Positions 9,911 through 21,402 are shown, numbered from the stretch's first letter. The stretch: 64,000 nucleotides of DNA from Leptobrachium leishanense (GCA_009667805.1 CM019064.1:113682328-113746327); one strand, 5' to 3'. The notes: generated from the sequence alone by a model not told the origin. Translations and numbers: made by a program.

Positions 9911-11054
9911 GGGCCATATTACATAGTTGGTGCTAACTTAACCAGAGCTGTTGCAAACTTCCCAGAGCCATTATAGGTCCCTATTACATTCCTCGCGCAG
10001 CGTGTTTTGCGTGCGCAAATGTGCATTTGCGCGAGTGGCATAACCCTTTGCACAGAACGTCGTGCAACGATTTAAAAGGAAACAAAATAGCAAAACAAGA
10101 GGACATAGTCTTAGATTAGAGGGGCAAAGGTTTAAAAGTAACATCAGGAAGCATTATTTTACTGAGAGGGTGGTGGATACATGGAACAGTCTTCCAGTTG
10201 AAGTGGTAGAGGCCAAAACAGTAATTGAATTTAAGCAAGCATGGGATAGGCATAAGGCTATCCTAAACAAAAGATAAATCCAGGTAAAGTATCCATGTAA
10301 TTGGGCAGACTAGATGGGCCGAAAGGTTCTTATCTGCCGACATTTTTCTATGTTTCTATGTTTCTATGTTTCTATGCGCGTTATCGTTTAACGTGGATGG
10401 ACTTGCGCGAGTGTGATGAACTGTGCGCGTCTTATACTTAACATTGTGAGCGCAAATTCGTTACGCGGATGGTATTTCAATCGATGCGCAACTTTTTACG
10501 AACGACATTTGCGCGCATAATTTTAACGTCTTTGAAAAGCTGGTGGTAACTGCAATCTGAACGTTCTGGCCAAAACCAAATACACCAGCATGAAAAAAAA
10601 ATACAGCAAAGTATAGTTACACATTCTACACATACCCAAACAATAAAATTGTGAATTCGTGCATATTTATTTTATTGCTGCAGCATGTATACTCAGATTT
10701 ATTTTGACAGGTGCAAAAACGTGAGTCAATTAAAGTAAATTGATGTCAATTAAGGTTCTTAATTCTGATTGGCTGAATCCCGTGAAAAAAACAGTCCGCG
10801 TACTGATTTACGTGCGCAATGTTACTGCGCGCGCATTACACTTCGTTTTGCACGTTTTTTTTACGAAAGTTATTTTTTGACGGATGAGAAAATGCGTTCG
10901 GATCGGAATATCACGTTAATTTTCGCGCGATAACGCTGGACGGTGCGCGCAAACAAATTAGTGCTGCGCAAACAAAATTGCGCGAAGAATGTAATAGGGG
11001 CCATAAGTTTACAACAGCTCTGGTTAAGTTAGCACCAAGTATGTAATATGGCCC
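9911..11054. mobile_element. Foldback element with about 50-bp inverted ends
   Basis: The left end GGGCCATATTACATAGTTGG, followed by TGCTAACTTAACCAGAGCTG, is repeated inverted at 11005-11054. The interior is rich in GCGCG words and has a second inverted layer (CCTATTACATTC near 9992 and GAATGTAATAGG near 10987). It is split by a CR1 3' fragment. Related ends (AATATGGCCC) occur near 40105. Confidence 0.75.
10062..10378 (+). pseudogene. CR1 LINE 3' end (C-terminal ORF2 and 8-bp tail)
   Basis: A 71-residue frame (10062-10277) matches the extreme C-terminus of CR1-like ORF2 proteins: RKHYFTERVVDTWNSLP, then VVEAKTVIEFKQAWDRH. A short 3' UTR follows and then TTTCTATG tandem units (10350-10377), the 8-bp tail typical of CR1. 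The 5' truncation is extreme. The fragment sits inside the foldback element at 9911-11054. An almost identical copy is at 51058-51291. Confidence 0.85.
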
Positions 11055-11366
11055 TTATGCTATAATGTTATCAGGATAACTCTCATTCACTTGAACACTA
11101 ACTGTAACAATCAACAAATTAATTACCTTCTAACAGTTTTTCCACCAAGCAATTTCAACCTTTGCTGCAACACAGAACTTTTTTTAAACTCTTATTTTTC
11201 CCTTTTACTAGTTAAAACAGCATTATCACTCATACAACGTGCCTTTGAGTATAAAAATAATTGTGTCATTAGAAGTATTATTTTTATTTATATGAGGATA
11301 AATTTAGGAAAGCATCTTAGATATATTTATTTAAAATAGATTTGAAAATAAAGTGGTGAAAATCAT
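11055..11366. other. Unassigned stretch
   Basis: AT-rich; no supported feature. Confidence 0.3.
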
Positions 11367-12172
11367 TAACCGGGTTATTCAAAGAGATTTGAAAAGTCAC
11401 TGCACGTTCGGTGACTTTTCGTACCCGTACTTCTGGGCGATTTGGCGATTTCTAGTTCGCCGATCCTGCGGTGTATTCAGCAAGCACTGCAGGGCCCCCG
11501 TAGTGCAGGGAATACTCACCGCAAACCTGCAGAACACTTGCCGAACACTCACCGAATACTCACCAAACACTCACCGAAAACCCACAGAAACCGATGCAAA
11601 AACCAAGCCGAACACCGGGAAAAATCCGAGCAGCCGGCGTTCACAGCGCAGAGCAGCCGCCGGAAAAAGCCAACAGGCAGACGAACGTCGTTAAAAACAC
11701 AGTACGCTTGACAGTTTGAAATTTGAAACGCTGTTTGCAAAAAAACTAGGTCCAATGAATGATAAAAAAAGGTCTGTTAGAGAAAAAAAACGATTTGAAA
11801 AAAAAGAGACTTTTTACTGCAGAATAAAATAATAAACGGTTTTATTAGATATTGAGTTAAAACGGGAATATTTTTAACATTGAAGCCTATGGGATTCGTA
11901 TGAATAAACCTGTCGAATGAAACCACCGAACAGCAGGGCACATCGGCAACTTTTCACTGCTGTTCGGTGCTCTCTGAATAGACGAAGCATTGCTTCTCTA
12001 TGGGGGTTTCACTGCCCTCGAACAGGCACCGTATGTGCAGGCAATTCATCCACATTTGGCGAACTGCCTGCTTTCTGAATAGCCGAATGGTCAGGAAATG
12101 TAGCCGTACGCTGAATTTCAATGTCTGGTTACATTTCGGGACCAGATCAGCTCTCTTTGAATAACCCTGTAA
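11367..12172. mobile_element. Harbinger-like MITE, long subfamily, 800 bp
   Basis: Element 11370-12169 has ends CCGGGTTATTCAAAGAG and CTCTTTGAATAACCCTG and is flanked by TAA on both sides (11367-11369, 12170-12172). The interior has a GAAC/GTTCGG-rich left part with the word ACGTTCGGTGACTTTTCG and an AT-rich centre. A conserved right part contains CCACCGAACAGCAGGGCA. The same order is seen at 20780-29361 (split), 31608-32504 and 32892-33735. Confidence 0.8.
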
Positions 12173-12364
12173 GATTTCAAAATGACATGAATCAATCTAC
12201 ATTTCCATCCTTTTTTACTCCAATCGAATGGGCATTCTGAAGAATTGCAAAACTGCAGTACCATGTCTGTACAATAGATGGTGCTATCCTAAGCATATAG
12301 TATTGTACTTATTCAAAGGAAACTAGCAATACAAATGGGCTGCACACATTAGCACATCTACTTA

Positions 12365-12525
12365 CAGGGTTATTCAGAGAGAGGTGAAAAGCAGGAGAAT
12401 GGCTGGAGAAGGGAAAATTCTAGGTCAAAATAGCCGATTTGGAAAGTGAGATAAATGGCAGAATTTTTCTGGTTTGGCTATTTTGACCTAGAATTTTCCA
12501 ATCTCCACAAACCACCTTTTCACAT
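12365..12525. mobile_element. Harbinger-like MITE, short subfamily, worn right end
   Basis: Starts with TTA then CAGGGTTATTCAGAGAGAGG and continues through the palindrome GGTCAAAATAGCC/GGCTATTTTGACC. The right terminus is degraded. Confidence 0.65.
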
Positions 12526-12944
12526 TTTATAAATGGTACTCAAAACCTTTAAGCATATTTAACAAAATGAAGACAGATGCACTGTGGTACGTATTTTAAA
12601 GTGAGGATAGTAGGGAAAATATCTGTACTCGTTCATGTTCATTTATATTTTTCCTGAGGATAATGTATTGATTTTACTGACGTTTAGAAAAGTCAGGGGG
12701 AGTTTAAAAGATTGTTCCTTCAATCAAACGCTGGATGACTTTCAGGTGCTTTTCAGACCTGTGTCTAGAATTGATACTGGTTGCAAATGACAACTGACAG
12801 CTTTTTTTTACCCAGTATGCATTGTTCAGAATTTTTCTTATACGTACATTACAATATTTCTATGAGATACAGAATAGGTATTCTTTATCCGAATTGTTTG
12901 AGACCAGTGTCCAAACTTTTTGGATCTTTTTTAGATTTTGGATT
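12526..12944. other. Unassigned stretch
   Basis: No supported feature; short open frames only. Confidence 0.3.
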
Positions 12945-14965
12945 ATTTATTTATTTATAAGGTATTTTACCAGGAAGGATACATTGCAATTTCTTTGGTT
13001 TTCAGGTATGTCCTGGTTTCAAGAACATTACATTTTTACAGTAGGTACGGTAATACACAGTAATAAATGCAAGTTATTAAAAATAACACAAATATACAGA
13101 ATTACATAGAAAATAAATATGTAGGAAATATACCCACTATGTTACATGTTTACAGGTGCATTCTATATCGAAGTATATCAGTAGAGATCTCTTAAGGGAC
13201 TTTATACTGTGGGACAATTTGATGGCATCTGGGAGGTTATTACATATTTGCGATGCTTTGTAGGAAAATGAGCATCAAGACACTTTCTTTTTGTATTGTG
13301 GTATTGCAAGTAATCCTATGGTCCTATGCAGGTCCTGGATCGGAGGTTATAGGATGAGGGAACTGCTGGGGAAAGCAGTCTATTCAGGTAGGGTGGTAGC
13401 TTCCCAGAAAAGCTCTTAACCCCTTAACGCCGCAGGACGTACATTTACGCCCTGCATTAGGCGGGCTTTGACGCCGCAGGACGTAAATGTACGTCCTCGG
13501 CATTTACAGCCCCCCTCCATTAATACTCACCTCCTCCGGTCGCTCCCACGCTGCTCTGACTCCCGCGGAGTCAGATCAGTGTGAATCCCTCCTCCGGCGC
13601 AGTGACGTCATCGCGCCGGTGGCGCGATGACGTCAGTTTCAGGCGTCCCCCCCCGCCAGAGCAGGGGAAGCGCCTGAAGGGGAGGGGGGGATCCTTTGGA
13701 TCCCACTATCTCCCGATCGCCGGGGACCAGGCGGCTGTGGCCAGCATCGCTGGAAGGGTCACAGCCTGACCTTTCCAGCGATGTATGGGGGGTTAACCCC
13801 TTAGTTGCCAGGTCACGACCGGGCACTAATTTGTGCCCGATCGCGGCCTATTTCCGGTGGGGGCCACCATCTTGGATGGCAGCCCCCACCTCTGGGTCCC
13901 CCCCCCCGGTCAACTGACTGTTAACCGGGGAACCCCCTAGCTGCAAAGGGATTTCCTATGGAAATCCCTTAGAGGAGATAGGGGGGTTCTTTGAACCCCT
14001 TTATCTCCTGATCGGTGGCAGCTAGGGGGTCATGTATGATATTGCTGGAAAGGAAAGACCATGGCCTTTCCAATGATATCAAACATGACCATATTATAAG
14101 TAAAATAAAAGTTTTAAAAAAGTAAAAATAAAAATAATAAATTAAATAATAAAAAAATAAATACTTTTTTTTTGTTTTTTTTAATGCAGCACTATTGTTC
14201 ACATTTCAATTATAATGTGAACAATGATGCTTCACTAATGATTTTTATTTTTGGGGGGCTTTAGCTAAAATCACGCAATATCTCCCCAAAAAAAAAATGG
14301 GTTCCCCATTCTAATTTTTTTAACAAATCTACCCCATAGAATATGACCGCACAGCCTCGGATAATAAAATTAAAAAAAAACCACTTTACACACTGTGGAA
14401 GATTGAAATTTTATTGAAAATTCAATTTTTTTTACTTTTTTTACATTTTTTGTTATAGCATTTTGGCAGGGCATGACATATACATATAATAATGATATAT
14501 CATTAATCTGCCGAGTCTGCCGGAAAGAACGATATATAATTTGTCTGGGTGGTATAATAATACGTGACTTAAAAATGGTCAAAATGAGCTCAGCAAACTT
14601 CTACTTCCGAAACGGCGCCGAAGTTGTAAAATTACTCCCGTCCTTAAGGGGTTAAACACCTGGTTGGAAAAGTGAAGAGTGCGTCTACATTCCAGCGACG
14701 GCCAGTTTAGCTCTTTTAACATGTCACAATGGTGGGTCATTTAGTTACATTGTAGCACAAAGCATCAGAATGAGTTATACAATGTAGTAAATTTCTGAAG
14801 GTGTGTTTGCGGGGCGGCTGCATACATTACCTCTCCATATTCAATGACTGGCATAAGCATTTGTTGTACTATCTGCTTTCTTACTGCAGGGCTCAGGTAG
14901 GATTTGTTTCTATACAGGGCACCTAGTTCTGGGTAAAGTTTGGATGAGAATCTTTTGATGTGTAA
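12945..14965 (-). pseudogene. L2-like LINE 3' part, split by a TTAA transposon
   Basis: On the minus strand a reverse transcriptase C-terminal segment (14965-14765; FSSKLYPELGALYRNKS, VRKQIVQQMLMPVIEYGE) runs to the right edge of the TTAA element at 14655. It resumes at 13415 and continues to a 3' end at about 12945. That end shows CATTGCAATGTATCC-like sequence, TGGTAAAATACC and a TAAA/TTTA microsatellite. The coding part nearly matches the forward copy at 5220-5410. The copy is 5' truncated. It shares its 3' tail with SINEs at 41970-42175 and 58374-58535, and with the 3' fragment at 37321-37600. Confidence 0.8.
13416..14655. mobile_element. TTAA-target hairpin-chain transposon, copy C, 1,232 bp
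   Basis: Element 13420-14651 lies between TTAA copies at 13416-13419 and 14652-14655, with ends CCCCTTAACG and, inverted, CCCCTTAAGG. It is nearly the same length as copy A. Hairpins include 13603-13635 (15-bp perfect stem TGACGTCATCGCGCC), 13751-13783 and 13949-13976. The AT-rich half with GAACAATGATGCT and TTTGTCTGGGT follows. No protein is encoded. It interrupts the LINE listed at 12945-14965. Confidence 0.85.
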
Positions 14966-15560
14966 AAAACCCATTAGCGCTTGTTAGCGCTCATTAATTT
15001 GCGATTCGTAGCGCGCGTTTACTTTACTTTGTGCTCCCTATACCTAACACGGGGAGCGCAAAGTGAAAGCGCAGCATAACTAGCGTTAGGATCACTATGT
15101 CCTAATGCTAGTTACTAAGAGCTGGCGCTAACGAAAAAGTTACCACCAGCTCAGAGTTGCAGGTAACGGATTCCGCTGCTCAAAACCCCCCAACAAACAA
15201 ATACTCACCTCTTATCCCACGGTGAGAACGGCATCCCGATCTGCTGCTTCTGGCCGCCAGGAGCAGAGTGAGACTGGGGGAAGAATGTCCCCTGTCTCCC
15301 TCCTCGATCACTCCACCGACCAGCAGGAACTCGCAAAGGTCATATGACCCGGCAGCACGATCCTCCATGGAGTCCTATGGACGCCAATGAGAGGATACTG
15401 GGGACGGCACTGTAGCGCTGCCCCAGCACCCGCGAGCTTAGTGATCACTTAGGGGCAGGCTGCCGGACTCAGCGCATGCCCCGCGATCTGCTGGGGAAAC
15501 CAGGACGCTAAGGGGAAGTTAGCAAATGCTAAACTGGCAGCTGATAGTGCCCATAATCTG
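14966..15560. repeat. GCGC-rich interspersed repeat
   Basis: Words such as TTAGCGCTCATTAATTTGCG, TAACACGGGGAGCGC and the inverted pair CTAGCGTTAGGA/TCCTAATGCTAG recur at 42545-42780. The sequence ends with CTGAAGGTAATTTTAC. It is non-coding and its class is uncertain, perhaps a large MITE. Confidence 0.45.
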
Positions 15561-16740
15561 AAGGTAATTTTACACAATATGTTTTATTAATTTTTTTATT
15601 AATGCAGAATTTTTTACTTTTTGTGTCATGCGGGTGCTCAAAAATTGTTGGCTTTTGATATATTACAGATTTTGAAATTCTGGATAAAGGATAATCGACC
15701 TGTTATTGCTGCATTTACTTACATGGTGTTCTCTTAAATTATGCAGCATTTATTTACACTTTCTGGATTACTTTCACAGTTTAACATAATATTCAAAGTG
15801 AAATCTGTTTCAAAACCAAAGCTATTTTATTGTTTTAAAAAAAAAGACTATTTATGACAGAAAAAATATAATTTAGCAGTAACATAAAGTATCTTATTTA
15901 CACCAAGTGATTTCTAACATTAAGTATGCTTTACACCGGCAACTCATTGCAGGGAGTTTTTATTGCTTTGCTGAGGTATTTTACACATTTTCAAGAAATA
16001 GCAATTGGAAATCCCCCTCCCCGAACCGCTGACTGACCAAGGTCCAGGCCTAGATGGCCAATGCAAAAATACATGCCTGAGTTGTTAATTTTATTAAAAA
16101 TAATTATTTGAGAAGATTCATTATGCGGGTCAGGAAGTCCCTGGAAAGTCCACACAACTGATATTGCAACAAGATCTGTGCATATACTGAAATAAATATA
16201 GCCATTTGAGACATTTCCACTCACATATTAAAGAGAAAAGACAATGATGATACTGATTGAGTATCGAAAAGATTGTAAAAGTTGGCATGGAAATACAAAA
16301 AGAACCCACCCACATTAAGTCCATACGTTACTGTCATGGACAAGCGACAACAAGTTAACCAGATATTTCTGAAAACATATCATTTTACTTTAGGTGGGTG
16401 GCATAGGATTCCGATGGAATTCACATGACATGATTGACTCAGAGCCAAGTAATACAATTCTTCTCACCAAAGGCACTTCAAGGTATAAATTGGTTATCTG
16501 ATAAAACCAACTCAGAGTGTCATAGAACGGCACCAATGAGTTTCCACTTCAAAAATGTTTACCATCCATAAAAGAACTGGGGGGGAACCAGAAGCGTCAT
16601 CTGGTTCTGCTTTGCTTAAGACCATGCAGCTCTCCCTGTGCAGCCTCCGTTTCCATTACTCTGCTTTTCCTTTTACACTTCCCCCTCCATCCACCCATCA
16701 TCCCTCCTTTTTTTATTTTTTTATCATATCTTCTCTATCA
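15561..16740. other. Unassigned AT-rich stretch
   Basis: No gene or repeat terminus recognised. Small open frames on the minus strand near 15991-16324 have no recognisable domain. Confidence 0.3.
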
Positions 16741-16744
16741 CCTC

Positions 16745-17300
16745 ACTAAGATGCACCTTGCTGGGGGGCCGTGTCCGGCAGCCAGCGTGGACGGTCGTGA
16801 TTAGTGAGAGCTCCTGCTAACCGGCGCTGCTACAGGCTGCCGCGGCTCACAACGGCAGCGAATCCGCTCGAGTTTTACATCCCATAGCTCAGCAGACCTC
16901 CGGCCTCCCAATGGCACCAGCCAAGACCACAAAATCGGCGGACCCTGTGCGCTCCAGCAAGGTGCGGGATAGGCCGCAAGATGGCAGCTCTTTAGGCCCT
17001 CGATCCCCGAGCTCTCCTAAATCCCTCACCGAAGAGGAAGCAGCTACAGGGCCCCGGCAACAGACTCTCAGCCTCAGTTCCAGCGACCAGCCAGCAGATC
17101 CAAGCCATGCTGCATGATCTCCGCTCCACAATCCAGGAAGATTTTCGTACGATTACAGCTTCCATTCATCAGGAAATTCGGGACATTGGTGAGCGTACTG
17201 ATATCCTGGAACATAAATCTGATAATTTGTGTTTGGCACATAACGAACTCGTGGATGCATATAAGGAGTTAAAAACATTGCACAACGCTCTCTAACAGGG
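16745..17300 (+). pseudogene. L1/Tx1-like LINE 5' end with ORF1 start
   Basis: A GC-rich leader (16755-16910, with GGGGGGCCGTGTCCGGCAGC) precedes a start codon at 16911. The first frame is Ser/Pro-rich and of low complexity. The frame then shifts near 17105 into a segment (to 17295) reading MLHDLRSTIQEDFRTITASI then EIRDIGERTDILEHK and KELKTLHNAL. That is a heptad coiled coil typical of L1 ORF1 proteins. The rest of ORF1 and ORF2 is missing, so this is the less common 3'-deleted kind of L1 relic. Confidence 0.6.
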
Positions 17301-17394
17301 CAGATTTTAAGAATTACCTTGGGTAAGCGCAGACTGAATCCTGCAATCACTGAGCTGCAAATCACATCACCTGTGCTATGCTTTAGATAATTTT

Positions 17395-17690
17395 TATTAT
17401 TTTTATTATCCTTTATTTATATAGCACCACAAATTCCGCAGCTCTTTACAAGATCAGTGTACAAGGGGTTGATACATTAGAATACCACACATGGATGATA
17501 CGGCCTGATTCTGGGGGACCCTGTTCCCAATGGAACTTCCAATTTATGAGAAGTAGAAGTATTTTGTGAGGTAGGCATAGCCATATAGTTAGGTGTCTTG
17601 CCCAAAGACACTTGCTGGTGGCGTCATCTGAGTGGGATCAAGTCATCTTTCCATGATTGTAGAGCAGCAACCTGGTGGTTAGGTTGAAAC
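17395..17690 (-). mobile_element. tRNA-type SINE with a second tail type
   Basis: On the minus strand the head shows GATTGTAGAGCAGC-type and GGGATCAAGTC-type sequence (degraded box B), then GTGTCTTTGGGCAAGACACC. It ends in a different tail, with TTTATATAGCACCACAAATT on the plus strand at 17412-17432. The core is shared with the other SINEs in this window. Confidence 0.5.
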
Positions 17691-17799
17691 CGCTTCTCAT
17701 AAAGTTGACACTTGATGTGGTGAATCATATTTTAATTGCTTCTCCACAGTCGATGGGCAGAGAGACGTTACCACTGGGCTCCACAGCCGATACTGTGTA

Positions 17800-17940
17800 G
17801 TAGGCAGGTAGGTACCGTTAGTTGTTTTGCCCAAGGACACTTACTGGAGAGGTGCTCTGGCCGGGATTTGAAACTGGGTCTCCACAGTTATAGAGCAGTG
17901 ATGTTACCTCTACTCCATCCAGCTGGTAGATAACTGGCAA
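17800..17940 (-). mobile_element. tRNA-derived SINE fragment
   Basis: The minus strand carries TGGAGTAGAGGTAACATCAC (box A region), GGGTTTGAAAC-type box B derivatives and GTGTCCTTGGGCAAAACAAC. The 3' tail is missing. It is adjacent to a hAT-Charlie-type end. Confidence 0.55.
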
Positions 17941-17941
17941 A

Positions 17942-17980
17942 CATGGCCTTTTAGCAGGACCAGGGTTGGGAACCACTGGT
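17942..17980. mobile_element. hAT-Charlie-type terminus
   Basis: GACCAGGGTTGGGAACCACTG is the complement of the classic CAGTGGTTCCCAACC terminal repeat. Only one end is identified. Confidence 0.4.
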
Positions 17981-18129
17981 GTAAAAGATTAGCTTTATTC
18001 CATTTATTCCTCTTAGTAACCTCATGTCCATTAGTCAAATGGAACAGTATTCAACTCAGATTTGAGCTCAATTTAGAGAAAACTATGGTACATATTCAAG
18101 GATAATCACTTAAACCAAATAGATACATA

Positions 18130-18310
18130 CTTTCCTTCAGTCTGGCTGTATTTGGCAGGTGTTATCTATGGTGTTGAAACCTAATCAGCACCAAGGAGCA
18201 GCCCCTCGAGGCTCCGGAGCCCCGCGGAACTGCTATTCATGGTGCTGAATCCTATTCAGTACCAGGGACAGCAGCCCCGATTGCAGCCAGACTGAAGGAA
18301 AGAAAAGAAA
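18130..18310. repeat. Foldback segment with CTTCAGTCTGGCTG ends
   Basis: TTTCCTTCAGTCTGGCTG at the left is repeated inverted as CAGCCAGACTGAAGGAAAG at the right. The pair GGTGCTGAATCC/GGTGTTGAAACC lies inside. Probably a small MITE. Confidence 0.5.
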
Positions 18311-18509
18311 ATGCTGTGTTTGGCAAAGTGAAAAAGCCTCAATGTTTTAAAATATCTTATAATTACAAAACTTCACCAAAAGAATCCCGAAAAATGCCTA
18401 AAAAAATAACTAAAGAAACTTTTTGCTGCAAGTGAAAAGAATAAATGGTTGAATAAGTATTTAATAAAATGGGGAATATTTTTTACATTGACATTTATAG
18501 GATTATTTT

Positions 18510-18830
18510 GTATGACTGGTATTTCTATTGTAGTACCGGCTGTGTTTTATTTTGTATGGCTGGTATTTTTCTTGTAGTACCAGCTGTATTTTATTTTGGT
18601 ACTGGCTGGTATTTTATTACTGGCTGCTATTTTCACTGTAGTACTGGCTGTATTTTATTTTGTACGACTGTTTTTTTAAATTGTAGTACCGGCTAAATTT
18701 TATTTTGGTACCGGCTGTATTTTATTTTTAGTAATTTCAATGTAGTACCGGCTGGTATTTTCCTTTAGTACGACTGATATTTCATTTTTGGTATTTTCAA
18801 TGTAGTACTAAAGCTGCTGTCCTTGGTTCT
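18510..18830. repeat. Degenerate tandem repeat, GTAGTACCGGCTG words
   Basis: Irregular repeats of about 30-50 bp contain GTAGTACYGGCTG followed by TATTTTATTTTGG. Non-coding. Confidence 0.6.
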
Positions 18831-18869
18831 GAAATATATTTCAGCACCAAGGACAGGGGGATTATGTAT

Positions 18870-19107
18870 TATTTTAACCTAATCTAATTAAATTAAATTA
18901 ATTTGTTTCACATTCTGAAATAACTAATTAAAACAAAATAACTAATTAAAATGAAATACGAATGGATCCAAAATACGAATTATACTAATCTCCCGAAATA
19001 ACAAATCGGTCCGAAATATGAATCGAACGCACGCACCGAAACCAACTAAAAAACATAATGGATTGATCTGAAACAAAACTAATTTTTTTGCCATGCACAT
19101 GTCTACT
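18870..19107. mobile_element. hAT-like MITE end, TAGACATGTGC type
   Basis: An AT-rich body with ATACGAAT and CCGAAATA words ends in GCCATGCACATGTCTA. The same terminus occurs at 40926-40945. The left boundary is uncertain. Confidence 0.4.
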
Positions 19108-19330
19108 TGCCACAGCAATATGTGCCATTCTCCCAATCTGTGCAGCTGAGCGTGATGGGAGTGATAGTTCTGTTGGAATAGTAGCTTGTGCTGGTTAGGT
19201 AAGAGCTGGTGCCAATCTGCATAACAGCTCCAGCCATCAGCTTAATGGCAAGATTGGAATAGGACGCCTGGTGTGTACCACCTCTTTGTACCACCTCCTC
19301 ACATACAGCCCTGTTTGAAAAGTTCATTGC

Positions 19331-19890
19331 AAGACTATTTATATTAAGATGTCATTGCTTTTAAGTTTCAAAATACTTTGAAGAAAAGTAAAAAAAAATA
19401 AAAAAAAAATACTTTATGAACTCTGCTCTGATAACTAATAGTATGTTAGCACAGTTGAAATAAATGCTCTAATCGCAATGCAATTAAATAACAATTTACC
19501 CCTACACTTGAGATATTAATGTAACAAGCACTTTTCTCCAGATGGAAGTCCACTCTAGATAATGGTCATTAATCGGGCCGCACACATGAAAAAAATGCGT
19601 GACTATGAGGAAGAAAGAGCATTATATAGCAATCAAACTGCATCAATAGGTATTAGAAAAGGTCATGTGAAATTCCTACAGTGGTCCAATCAAAGTCCTA
19701 ATTTTAAGTCGTTTGAGAATCTGTGCCATTTTTCCAAATTTCCAGTCCTGGAGTATCACCTCTGGAACTGAAGCAGGTGTAACAAATCTGTGAAGACTGA
19801 GAAATTTTCAAACTTTTACTCCAAATAAGTTTGCAAACCTGGTAGAGACGTAATCCAATGTCTTTGAGTTTGAGCTTAGAGTTGTCCACC
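19331..19890. other. Unassigned stretch
   Basis: No supported feature. It contains homopolymer A runs near 19390. Confidence 0.3.
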
Positions 19891-19891
19891 T

Positions 19892-20344
19892 AAGGCTAGG
19901 GTCAGATGAGCGCATTTTGTACGGACTGTGTGTCCGTGCAGTACAGACGTACTTACTGACTGACAGCAAGGTAGTGGCCACACAGTCCGGTTTTTTCACT
20001 GATGTATTTTTTGACTGATGTAGCAGGGAAAATAAATTACAATGAAAAAACATTCTGTCCGTCAAAAATGCTGGACGTATAAATGCAGTCCATCTGACCA
20101 CGCTACATCACTCACACACAAAGCTATGCAGACGTTGTGGATGTGGCGCACTCCGCACATCCGTTCTAGCAGTATTACGTTCTTGCCTAACCTGCGTCCA
20201 TTTGCAGCGTCCGTCAGCCTCCGCACTTCTGTGCGGACGTACTTCGTGTGTGGGGCTCCATTTAACACAATTGTATGCTATCACGGACGTACTTATGTGC
20301 AGGCAACACGGACGTTAACACTGCGCACGTCTGACCCCAGCCTC
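19892..20344. mobile_element. AGGCTAGGGTCAGACGA-family MITE, copy 2
   Basis: The left end is AAGGCTAGGGTCAGATGAGC and the right end CACGTCTGACCCCAGCCT. CpG-rich words such as GTACGGACTGTG fill the interior. It is immediately followed by an inverted copy. Confidence 0.7.
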
Positions 20345-20770
20345 AGGCTCGTGTCAGATGAGCGCAGATATCACGTCCGTTTTTGCACACATTTTAACAT
20401 CCGTGGCAGCATAGCATTCTGAACAATGGAGCCCCACACACGAAGTACATCCGCACTGAAATGCGGACGCATGACAGACGCGGCAAATGGATGCAGGTTA
20501 GGCAAGAACGTAAAACCGCTAGAAAGGACGTGAGGAGTGCGCCATGTCCGCAATGTCTGCGTAGCTTTGTGTGTGAGTGATGGAACGAAGTCAGACGGAC
20601 TGCATTTTTGAAGGACAAAATGTTTTTTCATTTTAATTTTATTTCAGTCAAAAATAACGTCAGTCGCATAAATGGACTGTGTGGCCGCTACTGCGTCTTC
20701 CGTCAGAAAGTGCATCCGTACTGCACGGACGCACAGTCCGTACTAAATGCGCTCGTCTGACACCAACCTT
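20345..20770. mobile_element. Same MITE family, copy 3, head-to-head with copy 2
   Basis: The reverse complement of this segment tracks 19892-20344 nearly from end to end, including GTACGGACTGTG and CACTCACACACAAAGCTA. The right end is CTCGTCTGACACCAACCTT. The two copies form a near-880-bp inverted duplication. Confidence 0.7.
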
Positions 20771-20776
20771 ATAGAC

Positions 20777-20987
20777 AAACAGGGTTATTCAAAGACAATC
20801 GAAAAGTCACCGCACGTTCGGTGACTTTTCGTTCTCTACAATTCGGTGTGATTTGGTGATCCCATTTCGACAACCCTGTGGTATATTCAGCACCACAGGG
20901 TCGTCGTAGTGTAGGGAAAAGCCGCCGCAAACCCGCCGAACACTCACCGCAAAACCCGGCGAACGCACACCAAAACCCGCAAAAACA
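20777..20987. mobile_element. Harbinger-like MITE, left part, split by a hAT element
   Basis: CAGGGTTATTCAAAGAC starts at 20780 after AAA. The sequence runs in parallel with the reversed 31608-32504 copy up to GCAAAAACATCTAGATT and resumes at 28673. The two halves make one MITE of the long subfamily, with AAA on both outer flanks. Confidence 0.8.
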
Positions 20988-21402
20988 TCTAGATTTAGTG
21001 ATGAGCCGAACACCCCCGTGTTCGGTTCGCATTCGAACTCGAACAATTTTAAAAGTTTGAGTTCGAACTTGAACACGAACCGAACTCAATGCAAGTCAAT
21101 GGGACTCGAAAGTTTGATTTTTAGAGTGCCCTCCAAGAGGGCATATATGCAAGATATTTGCCATAAAAGGTGTATGGGGGTCCGGGTAGTACCCTGGGGG
21201 ACAGGAACAAGGACAAAAAGTAAAAAAAAAGTGTTTTTAAAGGAACAGTGAGTTTTCCATGAAATAAAGGTTAAGAATAAAAATGAAAAATTCCTTCAAA
21301 TATCGTGCCTAGGAGGTCCCCATAACCTGCCTGTGAAGTGGTGGATTTGTAGGATGTATAGAAACATTTAAAAACGAAAAAATGACATTTCAAATAACGG
21401 TA

